From assembly GCA_963851105.1 (NCBI GenBank), contig CAWKNP010000002.1, positions 310,001-374,000 on the forward strand: DNA of 64,000 nucleotides, in the 5' to 3' direction. A model generated the notes under the pieces. The model saw only the letters and a list, made by a program, of their open reading frames with translations, did no database searches and was not told the DNA's origin. The translations under genes and the position numbers were made by a program. Positions 8,705-16,348 of the stretch are shown piece by piece. Origin of the DNA: DATARN01 sp963851105 (GTDB lineage Bacteria; Actinomycetota; Acidimicrobiia; Acidimicrobiales; Palsa-688). Each line of letters opens with the position of its first letter. Position 1 is the first letter of the stretch.

Positions 8705-9435
8705 GCGCCGTCACCAAGTTGGTGCGCACCGAGCTGCGCCTGGTGTTGCGCGAGCCGCTCGTCCTCGCCTTCGTGTTCGCCTTTCCCGTGGTCACCGCGT
8801 TGGTGATCGCAGGTTCCTTCGGGACCCACCCCAACCCCGGATTTGCCGGGACCAAGCCGTCGGACTGGTATGTGTCGTCGTATCTGTCGGTCGTCATCGC
8901 GGCCATCGGATTGGTCATGGTGCCGGTGCACGTGGCCAGCTATCGAGAGCGCGGCGTGCTGCGCCGCTTCGCCGCCGCCGGGTTCCCGCGTTGGTCGTTC
9001 GCGTTGGCCCAGGTGGCGGCCGGGGTGGTGCTCACCGTGGCGGCCTCGGCGGCGCTGCTGGCAGTGGCCGGCGCGGTCTACGGCCTCCCCCCGATCCAGT
9101 CACCGCTGCGGGTCGTCTCGGGCATTGTCGTCGGGGCGATCGCCTTCACCAGCCTCGGCCTCCTGATCGGCGCCTGGATACCCAATGCCCGCGCCGCCCA
9201 AGGTGTCGGCCTGCTGCTGTTCTTCCCCTCCTTCCTGCTGGGCGGCGGCGGACCACCGCCCTCGCAGATGGGGTCAACGATGCGCTCCATCGCCAATGTG
9301 CTGCCCCTCACCCACGTCACCGACTCGATCCGTGACCCGTGGCTGGGTCTCGGGACCGGTACCGGCAGCCTGGTGCTGGTGGCGGCAATCCTGGTGGTGT
9401 CGGTGCTCGGATGGCGGCGCACCGTGAAGCTCTGA
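8701..9435 (+). CDS. ABC-2 type transporter permease
   Basis: A 244-residue membrane protein with six predicted transmembrane helices, typical of ABC-2 permeases. It begins with an amphipathic segment (VTKLVRTELRLVLREPLVL), has the cytoplasmic SYRERGVLRRFAAAGFPRW that contacts the ATPase, and ends with the common LPLTHVTDSIRDPWLG. It is translationally coupled to the ATPase by an ATGA overlap. It completes the kinase-regulator-ATPase-permease operon and is followed by a strong hairpin. Confidence 0.9.
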   Translation: MSAVTKLVRTELRLVLREPLVLAFVFAFPVVTALVIAGSFGTHPNPGFAGTKPSDWYVSSYLSVVIAAIGLVMVPVHVASYRERGVLRRFAAAGFPRWSFALAQVAAGVVLTVAASAALLAVAGAVYGLPPIQSPLRVVSGIVVGAIAFTSLGLLIGAWIPNARAAQGVGLLLFFPSFLLGGGGPPPSQMGSTMRSIANVLPLTHVTDSIRDPWLGLGTGTGSLVLVAAILVVSVLGWRRTVKL

Positions 9436-9454
9436 GAGCGATCCGCGGGAAAAA

Positions 9455-9482
9455 GGGCCCCGGAGGTAAACCTCCGGGGCCC
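9455..9482. terminator. perfect 12-bp stem hairpin after the exporter operon
   Basis: GGGCCCCGGAGG, loop TAAA, CCTCCGGGGCCC forms a perfect stem 19 bases after the permease stop. On the plus strand only TT follows the stem. On the minus strand the stem is followed by TTTTT, so the canonical U-tract faces the opposite direction. It may act in both directions or block antisense transcription. Confidence 0.6.
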
Positions 9483-9673
9483 TTGGCGCGTTAGACGTCT
9501 GCTTGTTCGCCGCGGTTGTTCCGCAGCGGTTGTCAGCGGTTGTCATTCGAGGTCAGTGAAGGAGTCCCCGCCCTCATGGAAGCGCCGAGCCCTGTGCATG
9601 CCCCTTTCCTGCCCACCGGGTACCCAGACCAGGGCAGCTTCCGGTCGGCCCACGACGCCGGCGCCCAACGACG

Positions 9674-10300
9674 GTGACCGATTCGGCCCATAGTGTCGGC
9701 CTAGACGAGCGCGGGCCCGATCCTGGAGCGGCGGAGGAAACGGACCCCGATTGGGTGGAGCATCCTCTGGAGGTGAGCCACGCCAGCCTCGGACCCAACC
9801 AGGGGATGGACCCGGAGTACGTGGAGTTCTTCACCGTCGTTTTGCCCCAGGCTGTCCGGGCCGCCCGGCGCATCACCGGCGATCTGGCCGCGGCGGAGGA
9901 CGCCGCCAGCGAGGCCCTGGCCAGGGCGTACCTCCGCTGGCCCCAGTTGCGGCAACTCCCGTACCGCCACGCCTGGGTGCTGAAGGTGGCAACCAACGAG
10001 GCCGTCGGGACGATCCGCACCCAGGCCCGCCGGGACCGGATCCTGCGCCGCCAAGCTGAGCAGCGCCCGGGTGCCAACCACCTGGACGAGCCCCAGCAGC
10101 TGGTGGTCGACCAGATCCGGCGGCTGCCGCACCGCCAGCGTCAGGTGGTCACGCTGCGTTTCTACGCAGAGCTGACGACCGACGAAGTGGCCGCGACGCT
10201 TCACATCTCGGCGGGATCGGTGAAATCGCACCTCCACCGCGCCCTGAACACACTGCGTGAGCGGCTCGGCGCCGACATCGTGGAAGGAAACCTCGAATGA
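9674..10300 (+). CDS. RNA polymerase ECF sigma-70 factor (SigE-like)
   Basis: A sigma factor of up to 208 residues. Region 2 is around residues 45-110 (ITGDLAAAEDAASEALARAY ... RHAWVLKVATNEAVG). Region 4 is around 135-195 (RRLPHRQRQVVTLRFYAELT, HISAGSVKSHLHRALNTLRE). The first 40 residues are unconserved, and an ATG at 9807 is an alternative start. The gene overlaps the next one by an ATGA, so the pair is translationally coupled. The downstream membrane-anchored DUF4232 protein sits where an anti-sigma factor is normally encoded. Confidence 0.85.
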   Translation: MTDSAHSVGLDERGPDPGAAEETDPDWVEHPLEVSHASLGPNQGMDPEYVEFFTVVLPQAVRAARRITGDLAAAEDAASEALARAYLRWPQLRQLPYRHAWVLKVATNEAVGTIRTQARRDRILRRQAEQRPGANHLDEPQQLVVDQIRRLPHRQRQVVTLRFYAELTTDEVAATLHISAGSVKSHLHRALNTLRERLGADIVEGNLE

Positions 10301-11076
10301 CCAGTACTGATCCCGTGTCGCCGACCCCGACCGCGGCAATGTTGGAGCGGACTCGCCGGCGAGCCGAGCAGATGCGTCGGCGCCGCCGGGGGGCGCTCGC
10401 CGGCGTCGTCGTGGCGGTCGTTGCCATCGCCGTGCCGCTGGTGGTCGCCGATGCCAACCACCCCGGGCATATCCTGCGAACGGTCGGCGAACCCACCTCG
10501 CTCAGCGTGGCTCCGACGACGCCAGCCGATGCCGCGCCGACTTCGTCATCGCTGCCACCGGGCACCACCCCGGCGGCCACGGCCCCGGCGGGGACCGCGA
10601 CGCCCACAGTGCCCCGGACGACGACGACGAGGAACCCGGTGGTCGTGAAGGAGTGCGCCACTAGCCAGCTCAACGCCACACTCACCAACCCCAGCGGGGC
10701 GGCTGGCAGCGTCGGCTATGACCTGAGCTTCGCCAACGTCAGCGCTGTGGCCTGCTCGCTCGGAGGCTTTCCCGGAGTGTCCTTTGTGACCGGCGCCAAC
10801 GGGACTCCGGTGGGGGCGGCCGCCCAACGCGACAACTTCGGCCCCATCGCGACCGTCGTCGTTGCCCCAGGGCACACGGCCCGGGCCATCCTGCTCGAGG
10901 TCGACTCCGGCAATTTCCCGCCCGACATATGCAGGCTCGTCCCGGTCAGCGGATTGAGGATCTACCCGCCAAACCAAACGGCTGCTCTTTTCGTCCCGCA
11001 GGCCGTCCAGGCTTGCTCCAACCCGGCCGATCCGGTCCTCAAGATCAGGCCGATCCAGGCCGTCGCGGGCGGCTAA
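10297..11076 (+). CDS. membrane-anchored DUF4232 protein coupled to sigma factor
   Basis: A 259-residue protein: a short Arg-rich cytoplasmic segment (residues 1-30), one transmembrane helix (ALAGVVVAVVAIAVPLVVA), a Ser/Thr/Pro/Ala-rich linker, and a C-terminal DUF4232-like domain beginning at KECATSQLNATL and ending near PVLKIRP. DUF4232 domains are common in secreted actinobacterial proteins of unknown role. The ATGA overlap with the sigma gene suggests it senses or reports an extracytoplasmic state to that sigma factor; this is inference. Conserved Cys residues in the domain could form a disulfide. Confidence 0.8.
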   Translation: MTSTDPVSPTPTAAMLERTRRRAEQMRRRRRGALAGVVVAVVAIAVPLVVADANHPGHILRTVGEPTSLSVAPTTPADAAPTSSSLPPGTTPAATAPAGTATPTVPRTTTTRNPVVVKECATSQLNATLTNPSGAAGSVGYDLSFANVSAVACSLGGFPGVSFVTGANGTPVGAAAQRDNFGPIATVVVAPGHTARAILLEVDSGNFPPDICRLVPVSGLRIYPPNQTAALFVPQAVQACSNPADPVLKIRPIQAVAGG

Positions 11077-11231
11077 TGGCCCGAGCTGAGCCCGCCACGG
11101 CGTCAAGCTCAGCCATGCCCGAGAAGAGGTGCGAGCCATAGTTCCTGGGCTAAGCGGACCAGAAGTGACATCCGACGCTGGCTCATGAGCGCCTGACGCG
11201 GTCCGCTTCACGCCGCCTGAACCCACAGCCA

Positions 11232-11277
11232 GGTGTTTCTGCCGCCCCAGGAGGGGAACAAACACCCTAGAAAGGGT
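11232..11277 (+). promoter_or_regulatory. two overlapping, mutually exclusive hairpins upstream of small ORF
   Basis: Hairpin 1 pairs GGTGTTT (11232-11238) with AAACACC (11260-11266) and contains an inner CCCC-agga-GGGG stem. Hairpin 2 pairs ACCCT (11264-11268) with AGGGT (11273-11277). They share bases 11264-11266, so only one can form at a time. They lie just before the ribosome binding site at 11285-11290. This could be the terminator of the sigma operon or a leader switch; no known riboswitch was recognised. Confidence 0.35.
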
Positions 11278-11297
11278 CAAGTTTGGAGGAAACCAAT

Positions 11298-11444
11298 ATG
11301 GCCGAATCACCGCGGATCGAACACGACGACGACACAAAGTCCCGCCGTGCCGGTACCGAGAAAGAAATCAACGACCCCCTAACGCGAACCGATGTCGAGG
11401 CGCCTCGGGTTCCATTCGATTCCCAGCAGGAATCCGAGCAGTAG
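11298..11444 (+). CDS. small hydrophilic protein (48 aa), unknown
   Basis: An ATG preceded by a textbook ribosome binding site, GGAGGA with 7-base spacing. The product is 48 residues, very hydrophilic and strongly charged (starts MAESPRIEHDDDTKSRRAG, ends SQQESEQ), without Cys, signal peptide or membrane segment. No family was recognised. The clear binding site and stop-free charged sequence argue for a real gene, though its shortness limits confidence. It follows the sigma/DUF4232 pair by 221 bases and has a structured leader. Confidence 0.5.
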   Translation: MAESPRIEHDDDTKSRRAGTEKEINDPLTRTDVEAPRVPFDSQQESEQ

Positions 11445-11692
11445 GCGTATCGTTCCGCTGGGGCCGACTCCGTGAAAGAGCCTTCGTAGGTCAACGGTGG
11501 TTTATTGAGGACCGTGGCCCAGTGGCTCGCCGCCTCCAAGGCGACGTGTTGTGATAGGCCGGCAGTCGTCGGTGGGTGTCCGTCGAGTTGGCGACGCCCG
11601 AGATGTAGCATCGACCCGGCCAGCGGCAGCCGGCCACGTTTGTCACGGTCGTGCGACCGAGAAGGGGATGGCCGGGAGCCCTGGGATCTTGG

Positions 11693-12022
11693 TTACAAGG
11701 CAACCTCCGGTGTGGTCAGCCGAACGGATTCGATGGAACCGCTGATGAGTTCCGAGCCCGACTGGTTGCCTGGTCGTTGCCGGAGGGGGTTCGAGTTCGC
11801 GACGGACAGTTCGAGGAAGAAGAGCGTGGCGCTGGGTGTGCCGGGCGATCCCTGGTCCTTGACGACGCTCTTGAGCCTTGCAAGCAAACCGTTGTTTGGT
11901 TCGACGACGACGGTGGTGACTTCCCAGCCGGGCAGTGCGACGTAGCCAGACCCACGAGTCGGACGGCAAAAGGCTGGGATGGGCGCGGGATCTGTGCCGT
12001 TGAATGCGGATGCCCTACTCAC
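11693..12022 (-). CDS. doubtful hypothetical protein
   Basis: A 109-codon minus-strand frame with fairly high third-position GC and a coherent stretch (YVALPGWEVTTVVVEPNN, ATLFFLELSVANSN), but no recognised family, no good ribosome binding site and no homologous neighbour. It may be the decayed end of a secreted protein or chance. Around it, 11445-11692 and 12023-12160 show no convincing gene, so the whole 11445-12160 interval is largely non-coding or degraded. Confidence 0.2.
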   Translation of the reverse strand: MSRASAFNGTDPAPIPAFCRPTRGSGYVALPGWEVTTVVVEPNNGLLARLKSVVKDQGSPGTPSATLFFLELSVANSNPLRQRPGNQSGSELISGSIESVRLTTPEVAL

Positions 12023-12160
12023 TCTTGAGTGCCCTCCGACGAACCTCGAGAGAATTGTTGACCTTGGCCCGAGTCGATGTCCCTTGGACTGCGAGCGCCA
12101 GTCATCTGCGATCGCGCATTGCTGGTGTCGGCACTATGTAGGAGACGTGGCGCCGGCTGG

Positions 12161-13309
12161 TTACGGGGGGTCTGGTGGGGGGCGTTGGTTGCCGCTTCGG
12201 TTGTGGAATCCGCAGGCCATGCGGCCGTTATCTTGGGTAGTGGGACCACCGGCGGCGTAGGGGACGATGTGGTCCCCTTGGCATTGGGGAGCCGGCTCGT
12301 CGCAGAGGGGGTGGAAGCATTCTTGGTCGCGCACTTCGATGGCGCGGCGGGTGGCGCCGGTGAAGAGGCGGCGGGTGACCCCGACGTCGATGACCCTCGA
12401 AGGGCTGTCGAAGACGATGCGTTCGATCCAGGCGGCTTTGAGCCAGGGAACGAGGGCGCCGGGGGCCACGACGCTGCCATTGGCCAACTGGCAGATCCGG
12501 CCATTGAAGGTCTCCCAGCCGACCAGGACGGTGAAGAGAGGTTCGGGGCGGCGGCCGCCGGTGGGGGCGCTGGCGGAGCGAATGGCCATTTCGACCAAGG
12601 CGTCGGCGCGACGCTGGGCGGGGGCGCGGAGCAAGTCGACCACGGTGGGTTCGCGTCCGAGGCGGTGGCGGGCGTCGGTCCAGTCGGCTTCGAAGAGTTC
12701 TCTTTCGAGGCGGGAGAGTTCGTCATTGACGATCGTGCCGTTGATGGGGTCGAGGGTGCCGTCGGCGTAGAACATGCCTTGGAAGCTCTGGGAGAGATGG
12801 AAATTGCGTTGCTCGTAGTGGTCACGGGCTTTTTCGTCCTCGCCATCGGGGTCGGCATGCTGTGTCCAGTAGGCGACGAGGCGGGTGAAGTGGCGGAAGT
12901 GCATTGTGGTGGCGTGGTCGACGAGCATGGCTTCGTCTTCGGCGAGCTGATCGGCGGTTGCGGGGCGGCGGGCATGGGCGAGGACTTTGACTTGTGCGGC
13001 TCCGATGTCGCCGGCGAGCCAGGCGGCCTCGGTGTGGGGAAGGTGGCGAAGGGCGCGGGCGCGGGCGATTTCGGATTTGGTCGTGGTGTGGGGGCGGTGG
13101 CAGATGTTGGAGATCCAGGCGGCGGAGGTGCGGGCGTTGTCGAGTTGCCAGTCGCCGGAGGAGTCGAACACTCCGGCTGCGCGAGTCAAGACAGCTTCGA
13201 AGCGGTCGGACAAGCGGTGGAGTTCGGCGAAGGTGTCGCGGTCGGCGAGAGCGCTCGGCTCAAGCCCGGCCAGCTCGTCGAGCGCCGCCGTCAACGCCTC
13301 CAAGACCAT
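12161..13309 (-). CDS. DUF222 and HNH endonuclease domain protein (13E12-type)
   Basis: A 382-residue protein of the actinobacterial 13E12-like family. The N-terminal two thirds is DUF222 (RFEAVLTRAAGVFDSSGDWQ ... TSAAWISNICHRPHTT ... GDIGAAQVKVLAHARRP). The C-terminus is an HNH nuclease with CFHPLCDEPAPQCQGDHIVP and a closing MACGFHNR. The ATG at 13309 is preferred; a TTG 33 bases upstream would add an unconserved tail. It stands alone and diverges from the AlaX gene. The family is often multi-copy and suspected to be mobile, but no element ends were seen here. Confidence 0.9.
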   Translation of the reverse strand: MVLEALTAALDELAGLEPSALADRDTFAELHRLSDRFEAVLTRAAGVFDSSGDWQLDNARTSAAWISNICHRPHTTTKSEIARARALRHLPHTEAAWLAGDIGAAQVKVLAHARRPATADQLAEDEAMLVDHATTMHFRHFTRLVAYWTQHADPDGEDEKARDHYEQRNFHLSQSFQGMFYADGTLDPINGTIVNDELSRLERELFEADWTDARHRLGREPTVVDLLRAPAQRRADALVEMAIRSASAPTGGRRPEPLFTVLVGWETFNGRICQLANGSVVAPGALVPWLKAAWIERIVFDSPSRVIDVGVTRRLFTGATRRAIEVRDQECFHPLCDEPAPQCQGDHIVPYAAGGPTTQDNGRMACGFHNRSGNQRPPPDPP

Positions 13310-13534
13310 AAGAACATTGTAAAACCCTGGTGTGACAATCAAAGCTATGAGAGTTGCTAATACCGGGGATCGATCCGGGAGAAGAAAGGCCTCCTTGGAG
13401 ATCTGCCTTCGGCTGGCTGAGGTGCAGGGTCTGTTGGTTGCACGCCCCCAGCACCGGGCGGTGGCGATGCTCGATGCGGCCGAGGTAGCTGGTCTGGTGC
13501 CTGGAACACTCGTTATGCTCGGCGGTTCGGTGTG

Positions 13535-13540
13535 TACCCT
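13535..13540 (+). promoter_or_regulatory. putative -10 box of a leaderless promoter (TACCCT)
   Basis: TACCCT ends 7 bases before the ATG chosen for the AlaX gene, and no Shine-Dalgarno sequence is present. The spacing fits leaderless transcription and supports the start at 13548 over the in-frame ATG at 13515. It is inferred from spacing only. Confidence 0.4.
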
Positions 13541-13547
13541 CGGGTCG

Positions 13548-14294
13548 ATGGGGGAACCGCCGGCGCCGGACGAGTTGTTCTCGGTCGACGCCTATCGCCG
13601 GCTCTTCGATGCCGCCGTCGTCGCGGTGGACCGGGAAGTGGGACGGGTCGCGCTTGCCCGAACAGCGTTCTACCCGGGCGGCGGTGGTCAGCCCCACGAC
13701 ACCGGGATCCTCACCTGGGACGGCGGCCAGGCGAAGGTGACTCGGGTCGGGCGCGATGCCGGCCGCATCTGGCACTGGCTGGAAGGCGACGCCTTGGAGT
13801 TGCCCAACCCCGACTCGGAGGTCGAAGGCGCCATCGACTGGGATCGCCGCCACCTGCTCATGAGGACGCACACCGCCTTACACATTCTCTGCGGCGTGGT
13901 TTGGGCCGACTATCGGGTGGCGGTGACCGGGGGAAATATGGAGCCCGGCGTGGGTCGCATCGACTTCGAACTCGACGCCATGTCGGCGGAGTTGGGGCGG
14001 CGGCTGGAACAGCGGGTCAATGAGGAGATCATCCGGTCCCACGAGATCCTGGTGGATTTCCTGGCGCGGGCGGAGGCCGACATCGATCCTGCTCTCATCC
14101 GGACCAAAGCCAATCTGATACCCGCCAACATCGACCCGCTCCGGGTGATCGACATCGTCGGTCTCGACCGCCAGGCCGACGGCGGGACGCATGTGGCGAC
14201 GACCGCCGAGGTCGGTCGGGTCCAGGTCCTGAAAACCGAGTCCAAGGGCCGCGCCAACAAGCGGGTCCGGTTGGCGGTCACCGATGCGCAGTGA
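13548..14294 (+). CDS. alanyl-tRNA editing protein, AlaX family
   Basis: A 248-residue free-standing editing enzyme that hydrolyses mischarged tRNA(Ala). It has the AlaRS-like glycine-rich segment TAFYPGGGGQPHDTGIL, the zinc-binding HxxxH in RTHTALHILCG, and the second metal-ligand segment QADGGTHVATTAEVGRV, in which the Cys found before GGTHV in AlaRS is Asp. The start follows a TACCCT box at leaderless spacing and gives the normal family N-terminus. It is a single gene, divergent from the DUF222 protein and 62 bases before the next gene. Confidence 0.85.
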   Translation: MGEPPAPDELFSVDAYRRLFDAAVVAVDREVGRVALARTAFYPGGGGQPHDTGILTWDGGQAKVTRVGRDAGRIWHWLEGDALELPNPDSEVEGAIDWDRRHLLMRTHTALHILCGVVWADYRVAVTGGNMEPGVGRIDFELDAMSAELGRRLEQRVNEEIIRSHEILVDFLARAEADIDPALIRTKANLIPANIDPLRVIDIVGLDRQADGGTHVATTAEVGRVQVLKTESKGRANKRVRLAVTDAQ

Positions 14295-14356
14295 TCCACC
14301 GGACAGGCGCCGGGCGAAGAAGCTTCTGGATCGTGGAATGAAAGGGGCCTCTAACC

Positions 14357-14794
14357 ATGACAACGACCATCGCTCAGCCGCTCGAGCTGTCCCCAGCCAA
14401 GCTCGATGAGCTGTTCGGCTCCAGCCCGGCCGGCGATATCCCGGTTGGCCGGGGGAGTGGCACGGCGGTGTTCTTCGCAGGTCGCCGGGCTGCGAAGCCT
14501 GTTGCCTCCCTCGTCAGGACACTCATGTGGCACGGGAAAGAGTTCCGTCCCGACACCCACGACCTGAAGAACCTTATGACCCCCTTCTCGATCCCGAGCA
14601 TCCGGGCCGAGGTCTACTCCGGCGAGAGCTGGTATGACGGCAAGCCCTGTGTCGTGCTCGACTACTCCAAGAGCTCCAAGATCGCCGGCCGGATCCGAGA
14701 CGAAATCCGCCAGGTCGGTCCCAACGAATACTTGGGCATGGTGTTCATGGGTGCCCGCCGGCTCGGGGTGTACTTCGTATTGCGCTTCGGGTGA
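14357..14794 (+). CDS. conserved hypothetical protein coupled to SRPBCC gene
   Basis: A 145-residue soluble protein with no signal peptide or membrane helix. Visible conserved-looking blocks are LMWHGKEFRPD, DGKPCVVLDYSKSSKIAG, IRDEIRQVGPNEYLGMVF and RRLGVYFVLRFG, which look like alternating beta strands. I recall similar DEIR-V-P-YLG motifs in uncharacterised proteins but know no function. AAAGGGG lies 10 bases before the ATG. Its stop overlaps the next gene's GTG by 4 bases, so the pair is probably co-translated and acts together, perhaps on a lipid-like ligand. Confidence 0.75.
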   Translation: MTTTIAQPLELSPAKLDELFGSSPAGDIPVGRGSGTAVFFAGRRAAKPVASLVRTLMWHGKEFRPDTHDLKNLMTPFSIPSIRAEVYSGESWYDGKPCVVLDYSKSSKIAGRIRDEIRQVGPNEYLGMVFMGARRLGVYFVLRFG

Positions 14795-15261
14795 AGTTCC
14801 GTCTCGAGGAACGCCCGCCAGGGTGGAGTGCGAACGCGCCCATCCGGATTTACAACCAGGTCTTCTTGCCGGCGTCGCCCGAACGCGTCTTCGAGGTGCT
14901 GGCCGACAGCCCAGGATGGACCAAGTGGTTCAAGCGGATGCGCCGGGTCCGGATCGACGGTCCCCCGACGGGCGTCGGCACGCTCCGCACCGTGTGGGTG
15001 GGGCCAACCCGGGTCCAGGAGCACTTCACCGTCTGGGAACCGGCCCGGCAGATCAGCTTGCACATCGTCGAGTCCAGCTCACCCGGCATAAGGGTGATGG
15101 TGGAGGACTACGTGATATCGCCGGCGTCGGGTGGCAGCACCCTGGCGATCACCGTCGGCGTCGAGCCAAAAGGGGTCTTCCGGCTGATACCGGGCGTCGT
15201 CCGATTCGTCGTCGCTCATCTCACGGGCGGAGCGCTTGGGATCACGACCGCCTTCGAATAA
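14791..15261 (+). CDS. SRPBCC / polyketide cyclase-like protein
   Basis: A 156-residue START/SRPBCC-fold protein with a hydrophobic ligand cavity. It has the family pattern IYNQVFLPASPERVFEVLAD, then DSPGWTKWFKRMRRVRIDG, alternating strands (TVWVGPTRVQEHFTVWEP) and a long C-terminal helix. It starts with GTG overlapping the previous stop by 4 bases. It is convergent with the DUF4395 gene 4 bases downstream. The ligand is unknown; lipid, sterol or aromatic compounds are usual for the family. Confidence 0.85.
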   Translation: MKFRLEERPPGWSANAPIRIYNQVFLPASPERVFEVLADSPGWTKWFKRMRRVRIDGPPTGVGTLRTVWVGPTRVQEHFTVWEPARQISLHIVESSSPGIRVMVEDYVISPASGGSTLAITVGVEPKGVFRLIPGVVRFVVAHLTGGALGITTAFE

Positions 15262-15264
15262 CCC

Positions 15265-15765
15265 TCAGACGGCTTGGGCGTACCGTCTGTCGAGATCGGC
15301 GCACTCTTCGCAGACCGACTCCGGCACGATCCCCGCCCGCATCAGGCGGGAGAAGATCTTGCACCCGAGACAGATGGCGAAGACCGATTCAAGAGTGGCG
15401 GCGACGATCAACAGTCCGAGGATTATGTAGGCGAACCCGCGCTGGCCGAAGCCCAGGGCCAGCACCGCCGCGGCGATGGACATGACGGCCCCCATCGCCT
15501 GAGCAAAGCGCTTCGGCGGCCCCGGCACCAGCTTGGGGGGTACTCCGAGGCGGGGCGTGACGACCCGAGTCGCCAGCTGTCCCAGCGGGCTGAGCTTGGG
15601 GCCGGTGGCGACCCTGGCGACGAACCCATAGGCGATGACGGCGGTGAGCCACGGCTGGTCGAAGGCAATGGCGGCCAGCGCCATCAGCACGACGCCACCC
15701 GCGACCACGCGGGCGGACACCTCGTTAACCGGGTTGGGGAAGCTGAACAGCGCGCTACGGGTCAT
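15265..15765 (-). CDS. DUF4395 membrane protein
   Basis: A 166-residue integral membrane protein with four transmembrane helices and the DUF4395 signature FPNPVNEVSARVVAGGVVL near its start, followed by GPKLSPLGQLATRVVTPRLG. The C-terminus has CLGCKIFSRL and a CEEC pair, which could be redox-active or bind metal. The ATG at 15765 is preferred because GGAG lies 6-7 bases upstream. DUF4395 proteins are often encoded near thioredoxin-like genes, but none is adjacent here. Confidence 0.85.
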   Translation of the reverse strand: MTRSALFSFPNPVNEVSARVVAGGVVLMALAAIAFDQPWLTAVIAYGFVARVATGPKLSPLGQLATRVVTPRLGVPPKLVPGPPKRFAQAMGAVMSIAAAVLALGFGQRGFAYIILGLLIVAATLESVFAICLGCKIFSRLMRAGIVPESVCEECADLDRRYAQAV

Positions 15766-16019
15766 GACCACTCTCCGCGGTGAAAAACCGACTAGCTGAG
15801 TCAACTATTCCCGCGGGCCGGGCGCCTGTCAAGCAAGACCCCTCACAGTCTTATTGCCAGAGATCCCCGGTCGCACAGCTACGGCTCGCAGCCGTTGCGA
15901 TGGTCCACCAGTTCCGGGTGTATCAGCCGCCCTGCCGTACTGTGATTCTTTCGTTTGCGATCACAAGTGGAGGCGCCCGCCGAGGTCATCGCGGCGATCA
16001 CCGAGAGGGGAGAGGCAGC

Positions 16020-16340
16020 GTGAAGGACGTGCTGGACGACATCGACCGCTGGACGGCGGCGGGCCACCGCGTGGCCGTGGCTCGGGTGGTCGGGCTGGAT
16101 GGCTCGGGCCCCCGGGATCCCGGGGCGACGATGGTGGTGAGCGACCACGGTGAGGTGGCAGGGTCGGTCTCCGGCGGGTGCGTCGAGGGAGCTGTCGTCA
16201 GCGAGGCCCGGGAGATCCTGAACGGCGACGGCCAGCCCCGGTTGGTGACCTTCGGCTACTCCGACGATCAGGCATTCGCGGTCGGACTCACATGCGGCGG
16301 GACCATCCACGTGTTCATCGAGCCGCTGGATCGCTGGTAG
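16020..16340 (+). CDS. XdhC/CoxI N-terminal-domain protein
   Basis: A 106-residue stand-alone XdhC_CoxI domain (VARVVGLDGSGPRDPGATM ... GSVSGGCVEGAVVSEA). The GSVSGGCVEG motif carries the conserved Cys. XdhC-type proteins insert or sulfurate the molybdenum cofactor of xanthine dehydrogenase- and CO dehydrogenase-like enzymes. The GTG start has GGGGAGAGG just upstream. The matching Rossmann domain is a separate gene 8 bases downstream, so a single-chain XdhC is here split in two. No molybdenum hydroxylase subunit is in the window; a CoxG-like gene lies 39 kb away. Confidence 0.85.
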   Translation: MKDVLDDIDRWTAAGHRVAVARVVGLDGSGPRDPGATMVVSDHGEVAGSVSGGCVEGAVVSEAREILNGDGQPRLVTFGYSDDQAFAVGLTCGGTIHVFIEPLDRW

Positions 16341-16348
16341 GCACGGAG

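Noticed and set aside
12077..13360. 427-codon plus-strand open frame opposite the DUF222-HNH gene
   Set aside because: Composition is Gly/Val/Glu-rich without motifs; the minus strand carries a complete recognised family.
15941..15965. CRP-type site (TGTGA ... TCACA) upstream of the XdhC pair
   Set aside because: The half-sites are 15 bases apart instead of 6, and the 5-base arms are short enough to occur by chance.
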